Numbered from the stretch's first letter, positions 17,445 through 25,557 are shown. The stretch: 64,000 nucleotides of DNA from Enterococcus malodoratus ATCC 43197 (GCF_000407185.1 NZ_KE136482.1:682001-746000); one strand, 5' to 3'. A program made the numbers and translations. Notes: generated from the sequence alone by a model not told the origin.

Positions 17445-17924
17445 TTAATCGTTTGCTTGTTCCAGCGCAGCTTTTATATAACCAACATCTCCGCCCATTC
17501 GTTCGGCCGTTTCTTCAATCGTCAGACCTGAATCGATAAAGCGTTTGATCACTGATGTAAGGCTTTCGGCTACCTCGATAATATGCTTGTCTACATCATA
17601 AAAACGGACAGCCCGTTGTCCCCAGCTATGCTCCATTACTGGATGAAGAAAGTCAATCTCCTTCCGCGCGGCCAGCTTCTCAATAAAAGCATCCATATCT
17701 TCAGTTTCAAAATAAAGTTCAATCGCATTATTTTCCAGCACGATATCCTTCGACGTCCGATTAATAAATCCTCCCCAAGACTCTACAGTTTGTAAAAACA
17801 TTCCTTCTGTTAGTTGAACATGTTCACCAGCATCCATAACGACCTCCAGTTCCAAAACCTCGTGATAAAACTGTTGCGCTTTTCCAATGTCCTTAACTGC
17901 GATCAGTGTCCCTCGATAGTTCAT
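17445..17924 (-). CDS. VOC-superfamily (glyoxalase/bleomycin resistance-like) protein
   Basis: This 159-residue protein has a VOC fold start, MNYRGTLIAVKDIGKAQQFYHEVL, and the closing strand AVRFYDVDKHIIEVAE, where Glu would be a metal ligand. The C-terminal 40 residues (VIKRFIDSGLTIEETAERM) form a helical extension. It is preceded 11 bp upstream by the acetyltransferase gene and so is in a two-gene operon. Members range from lyases to binding proteins; no substrate can be given. Confidence 0.85.
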   Translation of the reverse strand: MNYRGTLIAVKDIGKAQQFYHEVLELEVVMDAGEHVQLTEGMFLQTVESWGGFINRTSKDIVLENNAIELYFETEDMDAFIEKLAARKEIDFLHPVMEHSWGQRAVRFYDVDKHIIEVAESLTSVIKRFIDSGLTIEETAERMGGDVGYIKAALEQAND

Positions 17925-17935
17925 CGTTTTCCTCC

Positions 17936-18355
17936 TTATTCAATCTGCTTGATCAAAAACAACTCCATCGGCTGTTGAATCTCGTGTATCGAAATCAACA
18001 AGCCTCCGGCATCCTGATAACCCAGCTTGCGATAAAAGTGCTGCGCCTGTTCGTAGACCTGCGTTGAAGTCATCAGCATTTTGTATCCTAGCCGCCGCAT
18101 CTCTTCTTCCCAAAAGACCATTAGAGCCTTTCCATATCCTTTGCCTTGATACGCATCAGCCACATACAGCATCGTACAAAATGGATGTTCATCCCAAAAA
18201 AGATTGTATCTCAACAATCCAACGTCAGCGCCATCAACCAATAAGACATACCCCTGCTTATCCCGAACCTTCTGATCAAACTGGTCTTCGGGCAAGTGAC
18301 GATCTAATGTGAACCAAAAAGCACGATCCGATTCCTGCACATGACGAATCTTCAT
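17936..18355 (-). CDS. GNAT-family N-acetyltransferase
   Basis: This 139-residue protein has the acetyl-CoA pyrophosphate loop AYQGKGYGKALMVFWEEE and a C-terminal YRKLGYQDAGG motif, both standard for GNAT enzymes. It is the first gene of an operon with the VOC protein. It likely transfers acetyl from acetyl-CoA to an amine, target unknown. Confidence 0.9.
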   Translation of the reverse strand: MKIRHVQESDRAFWFTLDRHLPEDQFDQKVRDKQGYVLLVDGADVGLLRYNLFWDEHPFCTMLYVADAYQGKGYGKALMVFWEEEMRRLGYKMLMTSTQVYEQAQHFYRKLGYQDAGGLLISIHEIQQPMELFLIKQIE

Positions 18356-18452
18356 AACTATCCGCCTCCTCGCATTATTCTTTCAGTATAGCATTCCGCT
18401 AAACAAAAAATCAGCCAGTTTTTTCTGACTGATCCAAACGTTTCACTAAAAT

Positions 18453-19196
18453 TTATGCGGTAAAAACAGAAATCTTTTCTTTTTCCAAAAAGGCCAATGC
18501 TTCTCGATTAATATGTTTGTCTGTAAACACTTTGCTGATCTCGCTAAAACCAAACTCTGACACCAATCCATTTTGCGAAAACTTGCTGGAATCGGTCAAT
18601 ACAATCGTCTGATTCGCAGCTGTTGCTAACGTCCTTGTCGTATCGCAACGAGTGATATCACTTCCAGTAAATCCGCGACGCACATCAAAACCGTCAATCC
18701 CGACAAATAATTTATCGACATAAAATTCATTGATGACCTGTTTTACCAACGGCCCCACATTCACTTGCGATTCCTTTTGATATTCCCCGCCTAGCAAAAT
18801 CACTTTGACCGATTCAGCCTTGCGAACGTAAGAAGCGATGAAACAAGAATTAGTGATAATCGTAATATCATTTCGGTTGAAGGCTAATTCCTCGGCCAAT
18901 AACGCACATGTTGACCCGGATTCGATCATGATCACTTCTCCGTCATTAACAATTTTACTGGCTTCTAAGGCAATTTTACGCTTTTGATCGTAGTTTTGCG
19001 CCAAACGATAGTTGATATCATCCAGATTGTTCAACAGTGCGTAACCATGCTGACGATGCAATAATCCTCGTGCTTCCAATTTATCTAAATCTTTTCTGAT
19101 CGTTACTTTCGAAACATTCAGTAACGCTGAAAGTTCGTTGACTTCTATTTTTTTCTTCTCACTGACAATCGCAAGAATCTCTTCTTCTCTAGACAT
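18453..19196 (-). CDS. DeoR-family regulator of the glycyl radical enzyme locus
   Basis: This 247-residue protein is taken from the ATG at 19196, which has GGAGAAGAG upstream; a GTG at 19214 is less likely. The HTH is IEVNELSALLNVSKVTIRKDLDKLEARGLLHRQHGYA. The effector domain has IESGSTCALLAEELAF, a variant of the usual G-x-GTT pattern found in glucitol-type DeoR proteins. It is divergent from the activase gene, with a 7-bp inverted repeat in the shared promoter region, and is a good candidate for controlling the activase and perhaps the enzyme. Confidence 0.9.
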   Translation of the reverse strand: MSREEEILAIVSEKKKIEVNELSALLNVSKVTIRKDLDKLEARGLLHRQHGYALLNNLDDINYRLAQNYDQKRKIALEASKIVNDGEVIMIESGSTCALLAEELAFNRNDITIITNSCFIASYVRKAESVKVILLGGEYQKESQVNVGPLVKQVINEFYVDKLFVGIDGFDVRRGFTGSDITRCDTTRTLATAANQTIVLTDSSKFSQNGLVSEFGFSEISKVFTDKHINREALAFLEKEKISVFTA

Positions 19197-19274
19197 AAAC
19201 TCTTCTCCATCCACATTCAGTCATTTGTATCAGGTTATCATATTTTTACCATTCGAACAACATATCAGTCACTT

Positions 19275-19307
19275 TTGATTACGAACGTAACTATTTATAT
19301 TTACGTT
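19275..19307 (+). promoter_or_regulatory. Promoter and DeoR-type operator of the activase gene
   Basis: AACGTAA (19284-19290) and TTACGTT (19301-19307) form a perfect inverted repeat with a 10-base spacer. It overlaps a candidate promoter, TTGATT (19275-19280) and TATATT (19297-19302) with a 16-base spacer. A repressor bound here would block transcription of the activase. Confidence 0.55.
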
Positions 19308-19353
19308 AACAAATTATTGTGCTAAACTCAGGGTGAACTGGAGGGACTTTCCA

Positions 19354-20130
19354 ATGAATGATAAAGCCTGTATTTTCAATATCCAAAAATTTAGTATCCA
19401 TGACGGACCAGGGATTCGCACGGTCGTATTTTTTAAAGGCTGCCCGTTGCGTTGTTATTGGTGCTCAAATCCTGAATCTCAAAATGGCAAACCTGAGCAA
19501 ATGTGGGATACGCAAAAAAATACCCATACGACAGTAGGCGAATACAAAACAATGGATGAGATCATTGCTGAAGTTATGAAGGATGAAGCTTTTTATGAAG
19601 AATCGAATGGCGGTGTCACCTTATCAGGCGGCGAAGTCTTATACCAAGCAGAATTCGCAACCGAACTATTACGACAATTAAAAGCAAAAAACATCCATAC
19701 AGCGAGTGAGACTACCGGTTACGCTAAACCAGAAATTTTTGAACGGTTCATTGAACAAGTTGATCTGCTTTATTTCGATGTCAAACATCATGACGAAGCT
19801 CAGCATAAAGCTAGAACCGGCGTTTCATTAAAACCCATTTTAAAAAATCTCTCGATCGCTATCCAACACCAGCAAAATTTAGTTGTCCGAATTCCTGTGA
19901 TCCCGGGTTATAACGATGGCCCAGAAAATGCCGAAGCTTTCGTGAAATTGTTTAACAAAATGAAGATCACAGAAGTGGAACTACTGCCCTTCCATCAATT
20001 TGGTGAAAAAAAATATGCCTCACTTGATCGAGACTATCAAATGCAGGACATCCCACAGCTGCATACCGAAGATCTGGATTATTTCAAAGAGATTTTAGAA
20101 GCACAACAGATCCAGTGTAAAGTTCAATAA
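19354..20130 (+). CDS. Glycyl radical enzyme activating protein (radical SAM)
   Basis: This 258-residue protein is taken from the ATG at 19354, 7 bases after GGAGGG. GIRTVVFFKGCPLRCYWCSNP carries the CX3CX2C cluster motif (Cys30, Cys34, Cys37) that binds the [4Fe-4S] cluster. NGGVTLSGGEVLYQAEFA is the GGE SAM-binding motif. It makes the 5'-deoxyadenosyl radical that abstracts hydrogen from Gly785 of the partner enzyme. It is short: the ferredoxin-like insert with extra Cys clusters, usual in activases of dehydratase-type enzymes, is absent, as in pyruvate formate-lyase activase. Confidence 0.93.
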   Translation: MNDKACIFNIQKFSIHDGPGIRTVVFFKGCPLRCYWCSNPESQNGKPEQMWDTQKNTHTTVGEYKTMDEIIAEVMKDEAFYEESNGGVTLSGGEVLYQAEFATELLRQLKAKNIHTASETTGYAKPEIFERFIEQVDLLYFDVKHHDEAQHKARTGVSLKPILKNLSIAIQHQQNLVVRIPVIPGYNDGPENAEAFVKLFNKMKITEVELLPFHQFGEKKYASLDRDYQMQDIPQLHTEDLDYFKEILEAQQIQCKVQ

Positions 20131-20162
20131 AAAAACGTTCTCGATTTCGAGAACGTTTTTTT
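20131..20162. terminator. Bidirectional terminator between activase and LysE genes
   Basis: AAAAACGTTCTCGA and TCGAGAACGTTTTT form a long perfect stem with A and T runs, serving both convergent genes. Confidence 0.93.
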
Positions 20163-20751
20163 ATTTTAATACCATCAGCGCACAATACACCAGTAACAGT
20201 GCCATGATCAGGTTTGTTTGTTTATGATATTTCGTGAAGATACTTTGAAAGAGTGAGCCAAATAATGCCCAGGTACAAGTGCCTAAAAAACCGACGACCG
20301 ACAAAAGCAAAATCCCTAAGATGATTCCACCATTAGATTGCGCATTGGGTAAAACGAAGGCCGTAATTGAGGTTATTCCGTAGATGTTCACTTTCACGTT
20401 GACTAGCTGCATAATAGTTCCCGTAAACATGCTGCTGGGATTCAAAAAACTTTTTTCCGTCTTTTCTTTTTTCGGTTTATCGCGAAAAACAGTAAATGCC
20501 AGATAGAGCATATAGAGCGCGCCTATTCCCTTCATAAAGGGTTCTATCTTTGGAATGGATGTATATAATGCTGTAGTAAGCAGCACACATAACGACATAT
20601 CGATCAGAAATCCTAAGAAAACACCTGCACTAAAAGTAACTCCTCTTCGTAAGCAAAACTTTGCTGCATTGGTCAACGCCATCAAATTATTTGGACCGGG
20701 TGTAAAAGCCGTGACAAAAATATAAGACATAAATGCTAATGAAATCATCAT
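20161..20751 (-). CDS. LysE-family amino acid exporter
   Basis: This protein of about 196 residues is taken from the ATG at 20751, which follows GAAGGAAAG; the longer ORF upstream lacks a signal. ISLAFMSYIFVTAFTPGPNN with the F-TPGPNN motif near the N-terminus is the LysE/RhtB signature, followed by five further membrane segments. It exports an amino acid or related metabolite. It is divergent from an XRE-cupin regulator, a common pairing in which the regulator controls the exporter. Confidence 0.92.
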   Translation of the reverse strand: MMISLAFMSYIFVTAFTPGPNNLMALTNAAKFCLRRGVTFSAGVFLGFLIDMSLCVLLTTALYTSIPKIEPFMKGIGALYMLYLAFTVFRDKPKKEKTEKSFLNPSSMFTGTIMQLVNVKVNIYGITSITAFVLPNAQSNGGIILGILLLSVVGFLGTCTWALFGSLFQSIFTKYHKQTNLIMALLLVYCALMVLK

Positions 20752-20783
20752 CTTTCCTTCCTTCCACTTATTTGCTATAATGT

Positions 20784-20813
20784 ACAAAACGAACAACATA
20801 CAGAACGTTTTGT
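20784..20813. promoter_or_regulatory. Inverted repeat operator between LysE and XRE-cupin genes
   Basis: ACAAAACG (20784-20791) and CGTTTTGT (20806-20813) are perfect inverted repeats, 14 bases apart, in the 115-bp divergent promoter region. A partial copy, GTACAATTCG, follows at about 20822. The XRE protein is the likely ligand. Confidence 0.55.
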
Positions 20814-20866
20814 TTCTTATATAGTACAATTCGTCCTATATATTGTCAAGATAAGGAGAGTATTTT

Positions 20867-21433
20867 ATGTCTGAAATCAATCAAACCTTCTCAAACAACC
20901 TGAAGCAATACCGCGAAAAGAAAAATCTCAGCCTAGATAAGGTTGCAGATCTAACCGGTGTCAGCAAAAGCATGCTGGCTCAAATCGAAAAAGGTACGGC
21001 TAATCCAACGATTAACACCGTTTGGAAAATTGCCAATGGTTTAAAAATGTCCTTTACTGAACTAATGACTGCTCCGGAAGAAGATTTTGAAGTGGTTACT
21101 CAAGAAAAGCTGTCGGTCTTAACCGAAGATGACGGACACTATCGCAATTACCCCATCTTCCCTTTTAATGATCAGCGCGGTTTTGAAATCTATCGCATCG
21201 AACTAGATCCAGGGGCCTTTTTACAAGCCGAAGCTCATCCAATTGGTACACAAGAATTCATTACCGTTTTCTCAGGTGTGATCGAAGTTCAATTTCTAGA
21301 ACAAAAACTGCAAGCCAATAATGGCGAAGCGATTCGTTTCAAAGCAGACACCAGTCATAGCTACCACAATCCTTCTGATGAAGTAGCCACAGTTAATATG
21401 GTGATCTGGTACGAACCGCAACAGAATATATAA
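20867..21433 (+). CDS. XRE-family regulator with C-terminal cupin domain
   Basis: This 188-residue protein has an N-terminal HTH (LSLDKVADLTGVSKSMLAQIEKGTANPTI, residues about 20-50) and a C-terminal cupin barrel with EAHPIGTQEFITVFSG. The architecture is that of small-molecule-sensing regulators. It is divergent from the LysE exporter, whose expression it probably controls. A strong hairpin follows the stop. Confidence 0.93.
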   Translation: MSEINQTFSNNLKQYREKKNLSLDKVADLTGVSKSMLAQIEKGTANPTINTVWKIANGLKMSFTELMTAPEEDFEVVTQEKLSVLTEDDGHYRNYPIFPFNDQRGFEIYRIELDPGAFLQAEAHPIGTQEFITVFSGVIEVQFLEQKLQANNGEAIRFKADTSHSYHNPSDEVATVNMVIWYEPQQNI

Positions 21434-21481
21434 AAAATCCGATCAGCTACGAGTGCCCTCGCTGCTGATCGGATTTTTTAT
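21433..21481 (+). terminator. Terminator of the XRE-cupin gene
   Basis: AAAAATCCGATCAGC pairs with GCTGATCGGATTTTTT around a loop of about 17 bases. Confidence 0.9.
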
Positions 21482-21701
21482 TTGATTTATTGTTCAATTA
21501 CATTTACTGCTAAAACGGGGAAAACTAACATTGTACTCCGTGACTTATGTCTTCGCAGACACTATTCATACTTCTATGATTAATAACCAGATAACATTAT
21601 TTAATCTACAATTGTGGAACAAAGTTGTAGGGTTAGATGAGCCTTTAGTCTGATTAATAAAAAAATAATTAATTTAAACTATTGTAAAGGGAGGTTTTAC
21701 C

Positions 21702-22439
21702 ATGAAAATAAAATTAGATAGTTTCCATTTAAAAATAATTGCGATTACAGGGATGTTAATTAATCACACGGGCATAATATTTGAGTGGGGTCACAGTATC
21801 CAATCGTTGCCTTTTTTTGCTGTTTCTGAATTTGTAGGAAGATTTACGTTCCCTATCATGGCTTATCTATTGGTGGAAGGATATCATTATACACGAAATG
21901 TAAAAAAGTATGCTCTGAGGTTAGCTGTCTTCTGGCTAGTATCAATCTATCCTTTTTACTTAATGCATAACCCTGCATACGCTTTTTCAATTACAGATAT
22001 TCCCAATAATATTTTCTTTACTCTTCTCATAGGGCTTATCATGTTAATTTGTTACGAAAAAGTAAAAAGTCCAATAGGGCATTTTATGCTTGTCATTCTG
22101 TTTACGTTTTTAACGATACTTTCCGATTGGAATTTATTAGGAATTATTTTAATATGGGCTTTTTACAAATTCCATACTGATAAAGGTATAAAAGTAACTA
22201 TGTTTTCTTATTTCTTAATCTTTGAAATAATATCTATTGTAGGAATTTTCACCAGTGCAAATTCGGCGGCATATATTGTTGAAATATTCTCTTCATTTGG
22301 TTTTCTAGCAGTAGGATACTTATTGTTGAACTATAATGGAACCCGTGGGTATTCACCACGTTGGATCAAATGGGGCTTTTATGCTTTTTATCCAATCCAT
22401 TTGATTTTACTAGAAAGTATAAAATATTTATTTTTCTAA
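21702..22439 (+). CDS. TraX-family membrane protein
   Basis: This 245-residue protein has about eight membrane segments and begins LDSFHLKIIAITGMLINHTG, then FPIMAYLLVEGYHYTRNVKKYALRL (in pieces), matching the TraX family, named for the F-pilin acetylase but widespread on Firmicute chromosomes with unknown role. It ends FYAFYPIHLILLESIKYLF, a typical close. RNA start AAAGGGAGG precedes the ATG. The gene is visibly more AT-rich than its neighbours and stands alone between terminators, so it may be a separate acquisition. No conjugation genes are near. Confidence 0.88.
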   Translation: MKIKLDSFHLKIIAITGMLINHTGIIFEWGHSIQSLPFFAVSEFVGRFTFPIMAYLLVEGYHYTRNVKKYALRLAVFWLVSIYPFYLMHNPAYAFSITDIPNNIFFTLLIGLIMLICYEKVKSPIGHFMLVILFTFLTILSDWNLLGIILIWAFYKFHTDKGIKVTMFSYFLIFEIISIVGIFTSANSAAYIVEIFSSFGFLAVGYLLLNYNGTRGYSPRWIKWGFYAFYPIHLILLESIKYLFF

Positions 22440-22461
22440 ATTATCCTTTTTTAACTAGTAT

Positions 22462-22497
22462 AAGTGTACAGAAATAGAATCTGTACACTTTGTTTTT
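22462..22497 (+). terminator. Terminator of the TraX-family gene
   Basis: AAGTGTACAGA and TCTGTACACTT form a perfect 11-bp stem followed by TGTTTTTG. Confidence 0.88.
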
Positions 22498-22680
22498 GTA
22501 ACTAATTCCGCTCCACTTCTGAAGAAATAGTATTCATATACTCATAACTCTATCTATTTTCAAATATACCAGCCTCATAAGATTATGATACAACAGAATA
22601 AAACGTTAAAATCGGAATCGCGTGCCCCGCAGAGGGTAAGTTTTTCATCAAAATTTTTGCCATCCTACTCCTCTTTTCCC

Positions 22681-23556
22681 TTACTCTCGTAAGATATCAG
22701 AATCGGAACATCGATCATTTTCAATTCTTCGTGAGGCTGCTATTTTCAATGCGACATTTTTATCGTAGTCCAACGCAAAAACACAAGAGTAAATGACATT
22801 CAGCAAATAGTTGATTGCTGCATCGGTCGAATACGTGGAAATCTTTGAATAAAGTTTTTCCCGGGTACATAATCTAAGAATTGCTTTAGACAAACGAGCC
22901 GTACTATTTTCACCTAAACTGGTGATGGTGATTAGCGGAATCTCTTGTTCCGCCAATATTTCAGCCACCTGATTCAAACTCCCCGTTTCCCCTGAATAAG
23001 TAATCATTAATGCACATGAATCCGGTTTGGCTAAATAGGCATTGAACCAAATCTCGCCTTGTAAAGAATGGATGTGTACGTCCTTCTGAATTCGGCTCAT
23101 CTGATGAGAAAACTCTTGAGCAACCAGCAGATTATTGCTGGTCGCAAAAATATGGATCGATGAGGACTTGGCAATGATATCAACAACTTTTCGTAAATCG
23201 TCATGGGTAACCAGAGAAAGTGTATCCTCGATAGATTCGATTTCTAATTGAGCAATTTTGTTAGCGATCGACATGAGCGAATCCCGTTTCGAAAAGGGAT
23301 AATTCGCATCAATACACGAAATACTTTTTTCTAGGTAATCCAGTTCATTGAGATAGGCCTCTTTTAATGCCATCCAACCAGAATAATTCAATTTTTTTGC
23401 GATTCTGACTAAAGTCGATTTTGATGAATAAGTAACTTCGGCGATTTCAGCTGTCGTTTGATTTTTAATATTGCGTTGTTGTGCAAGTAAATAGTCGATC
23501 ACCTGCTGCTCGCTATTCGTAAAAGGATGCGTCTCCATTCGTTCTTGTAAAAGTAT
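22681..23556 (-). CDS. MurR/RpiR-family transcriptional regulator (possible ATA start)
   Basis: This regulator of about 291 residues has an N-terminal HTH of the RpiR type (FTNSEQQVIDYLLAQQ then TTAEIAEVTYSSKSTLVRIAKKLNYSG) and a SIS sugar-phosphate domain with IHIFATSNNLLVAQEF and MITYSGETGSLNQV. The start is uncertain. The only good ribosome binding site, GGGAGG, lies 8 bases before an ATA at 23556. The ORF can be extended to a GTG at 23577 with no such signal, and the first ATG (23538) also lacks one. No sugar genes adjoin it, so its target is not evident. Confidence 0.85.
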   Translation of the reverse strand: MLLQERMETHPFTNSEQQVIDYLLAQQRNIKNQTTAEIAEVTYSSKSTLVRIAKKLNYSGWMALKEAYLNELDYLEKSISCIDANYPFSKRDSLMSIANKIAQLEIESIEDTLSLVTHDDLRKVVDIIAKSSSIHIFATSNNLLVAQEFSHQMSRIQKDVHIHSLQGEIWFNAYLAKPDSCALMITYSGETGSLNQVAEILAEQEIPLITITSLGENSTARLSKAILRLCTREKLYSKISTYSTDAAINYLLNVIYSCVFALDYDKNVALKIAASRRIENDRCSDSDILRE

Positions 23557-23777
23557 CGTTATTCCCTCCCTGTCCACTATTGAAACAGCATTTCAAAAAA
23601 ATAGTCCTTCCCAGCGGTGTTTCTGGAACACTGTTTTCGTTTATTTCAAAAGTATTTAAAGTCATTGTATCAGTTGTTATGATGATTTCAAGGAACAACT
23701 TAAGCGGTTTCTGATGAATGAATAGGTTAAGTTACAATAAATATTTTGTTCCAAACGAGCTTTTTCATTCTTTTAGG

Positions 23778-23806
23778 TTGACTTAAAGTAGACTCGAGGT
23801 ATTATG
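23778..23806 (+). promoter_or_regulatory. MerR-type promoter/operator, copy 1
   Basis: TTGACT at 23778-23783 is followed by a dyad-like element CTTAAAGTAGACTCGAGG (23782-23799) and TATTAT at 23800-23805. The arrangement closely matches the copy at 25384-25412 (TTGACTTAGAGTGTACTCGA). Genes controlled by AdhR-like MerR proteins have this type of promoter with the dyad between the boxes. It lies about 85 bp upstream of the gene at 23889. Confidence 0.6.
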
Positions 23807-23888
23807 GTAATTTCGTACAGAAAAATGACCGACGTGCAAGAAATGTCCCCTGCCATTTCAAATACATATAATAGAAAGGATGAACAAA

Positions 23889-24308
23889 ATGACTAAATTA
23901 AATAAACTGACGATCATCAAAGAAACCGGCACTAACAGTATTACTGATATGCTAGTCACGCGTTTTAAAGAATTAACTGAAAAAGAAGGTATTTCGATCC
24001 AAGTTGAAGTTGTTGCCTTCGATCCAGATGCGATCCATGATTTATCAGGTGATATCCTCTTGTTAAGTCTGCCGCTGATGAAGGATCTGCGCTATCTGAA
24101 TCGACTAAACAATCGTTTCTATTTTGTTTCATTTATTGATCCTTACGCGTATGCTCAATTGGATGAAAAAAGATTATTGAAACAATTGCAGTTGATTGAA
24201 CAGCTTAAATCTGAAGAGATTTTAAAATTCCATCCAAGAAACGGCTGGACCTACGCGGATTACTTCCTGGCAAACGATCAAATGAAGAAGATACAAACAG
24301 CCAGTTAA
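23889..24308 (+). CDS. Unrecognised 139-residue protein, probable MerR-regulon member
   Basis: The start is ATG 23889, 7 to 9 bases after AGAAAGG; an ATG at 23880 touches the ribosome binding site. The protein is soluble and alpha/beta. It opens LTIIKETGTNSITDMLVTRF and has a hydrophobic strand GDILLLSLPLMKD. The shape loosely recalls a PTS EIIB-like Rossmann fold, but the phosphorylatable Cys is missing, so I do not assign it. It has its own MerR-type promoter and a terminator shared with the convergent rhodanese gene. Confidence 0.75.
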   Translation: MTKLNKLTIIKETGTNSITDMLVTRFKELTEKEGISIQVEVVAFDPDAIHDLSGDILLLSLPLMKDLRYLNRLNNRFYFVSFIDPYAYAQLDEKRLLKQLQLIEQLKSEEILKFHPRNGWTYADYFLANDQMKKIQTAS

Positions 24309-24312
24309 TAAA

Positions 24313-24364
24313 GAAAAACGCCCTTCGATCATTGCTGAATAAATGATCGAAGGGCGCCTTTTTA
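24313..24364. terminator. Bidirectional terminator between genes 23889 and 24365
   Basis: CGCCCTTCGATCATT and AATGATCGAAGGGCG form a 15-bp stem, with A run before and T run after. Confidence 0.93.
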
Positions 24365-24727
24365 TTAAATTTCTTCAATCGGTAAATTCATACCTTTCCA
24401 ACCTTCAAGGGCTCCAGCCAACTCATACGCTTCAAACCCATTGGACAAAAGAATCAATAAAGCAGTTTTTCCCAAGGTCGTCCCGCCTGTCCAATCGTAA
24501 ACGACATATGTTTTTTCCTTATCCAATTCATCTAAATGATTCGTCAGATCTTTAGCCGGCATCGCGATAGCCCCTTTGATCTGATCCTTTTTGACTTGCG
24601 CTGGTGCATTACGAACGTCTAACACCACATATTTTGAATCTGCTTGATCCATGTTTTCTAAAACAACAAAGTGGTTGATATATAGGCTTAAATAGGTTTC
24701 TAATAATTCGATTTTCTTTTCGTTCAT
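24365..24727 (-). CDS. Rhodanese-like domain protein lacking the catalytic cysteine
   Basis: This 120-residue protein has the rhodanese pattern: YVVLDVRNAPAQVKKDQIKGAIAMP, then TYVVYDWTGGTTLGKTA and YELAGALEGWKGMNLPI. The residue after VVY, normally the persulfide-forming Cys of the active loop, is Asp, so sulfur transfer is unlikely and a binding or regulatory role is more probable. It lies 5 bp after the MarR gene in the same operon. No signal peptide or membrane segment. Confidence 0.88.
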   Translation of the reverse strand: MNEKKIELLETYLSLYINHFVVLENMDQADSKYVVLDVRNAPAQVKKDQIKGAIAMPAKDLTNHLDELDKEKTYVVYDWTGGTTLGKTALLILLSNGFEAYELAGALEGWKGMNLPIEEI

Positions 24728-24732
24728 TTTAA

Positions 24733-25257
24733 TTACTCCATTTCTTTTGTTAAATTGCTGGTTCCTTGTTTGATTTTATTCAGTAAATGGAAAAACTGTT
24801 CGATCTCCTCTTCGTCCAATTGTTCAAGCAGAATATTTACCGCCTCAAAGTTTTTAGGCAAAAATTTAGTCAAAACATCTTTCCCAGTATCGGTCAATTG
24901 AACCTGGACTGCTCGTTTATCTGTGAGAGAAGGGATTTTTTGGATCATCCCAGCACGTTCCATATTATTTACAAGCTTCGTGATCGTCGCTCTGGATGCA
25001 CCTAATTTATCCGCCAATTCTGACGGCATCAGCGAATGATCCGCTGCCCGCTCCAAAAACATCAGAATGATAAATTTGGATTCTGAAAGATCATACTGCT
25101 CCAAAACAGAGTCATATGCCTTCTGCATTTCCCGAAAGGTCCATTGGAAATCTAGAAATAATGATGCAATCGTTGAATCCGATGATTCAGCATAGTGGTC
25201 AATCGTTAGTTGAATCCGCTGATTATCTGGACGATCCTTAAACGTAAAATTCTCCAT
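24733..25257 (-). CDS. MarR-family transcriptional regulator
   Basis: This 174-residue winged-helix protein has the DNA-binding core LMPSELADKLGASRATITKLVNNMERAGMI followed by the wing SLTDKRAVQVQLTDTGKDVL. It has a longer N-terminus (about 35 residues) than most MarR proteins. It heads a two-gene operon with the rhodanese-like protein. A perfect 12-bp palindrome lies 22 bp upstream of the start and suggests autoregulation. Confidence 0.92.
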   Translation of the reverse strand: MENFTFKDRPDNQRIQLTIDHYAESSDSTIASLFLDFQWTFREMQKAYDSVLEQYDLSESKFIILMFLERAADHSLMPSELADKLGASRATITKLVNNMERAGMIQKIPSLTDKRAVQVQLTDTGKDVLTKFLPKNFEAVNILLEQLDEEEIEQFFHLLNKIKQGTSNLTKEME

Positions 25258-25279
25258 TGCACTCTCCTCTTTAATGTAA

Positions 25280-25291
25280 TTAGCCGGCTAA
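25280..25291. promoter_or_regulatory. Palindromic operator upstream of marR-rhodanese operon
   Basis: TTAGCCGGCTAA is a perfect 12-bp palindrome 22 bp upstream of the MarR start codon, where a MarR dimer binding its own promoter would be expected. Confidence 0.6.
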
Positions 25292-25383
25292 CTATATTTA
25301 GTATAACGCAGATTTTTTAATTGTCAAACGCTATGTCTCAAGTAAGTTGAGCTCATTTCCCTCAAAATAATTTATAAATCTTG

Positions 25384-25412
25384 TTGACTTAGAGTGTACT
25401 CGAAGTATTAGA
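25384..25412 (+). promoter_or_regulatory. MerR-type promoter/operator, copy 2
   Basis: TTGACT (25384-25389) overlaps the dyad CTTAGAGTGTACTCGAAG (25388-25405, seven of nine positions paired) followed by TATTAG. It points toward the alcohol dehydrogenase gene, but the IS30-family element now lies between. AAAGGAG at about 25431 is followed by an ATA-initiated 22-codon frame that may be a relic. Confidence 0.6.
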
Positions 25413-25557
25413 GTGAAATCAAAGGAGCTATTATACGTCTGACTTTTCTAAAGTTATCCCTTAGCAAAGCCGCAGCCTCTCGAAATCAGTCGGATTTTCC
25501 GTAAAAAGAACGTACCTTATTTATAAAACTACTAATAAATAGTTTTATTTTGTCTTA

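Noticed and set aside
21702-22439. TraX-like gene as a sign of an integrated conjugative element
   Set aside because: No relaxase, type IV secretion or integrase gene is nearby; chromosomal TraX-like genes are common.
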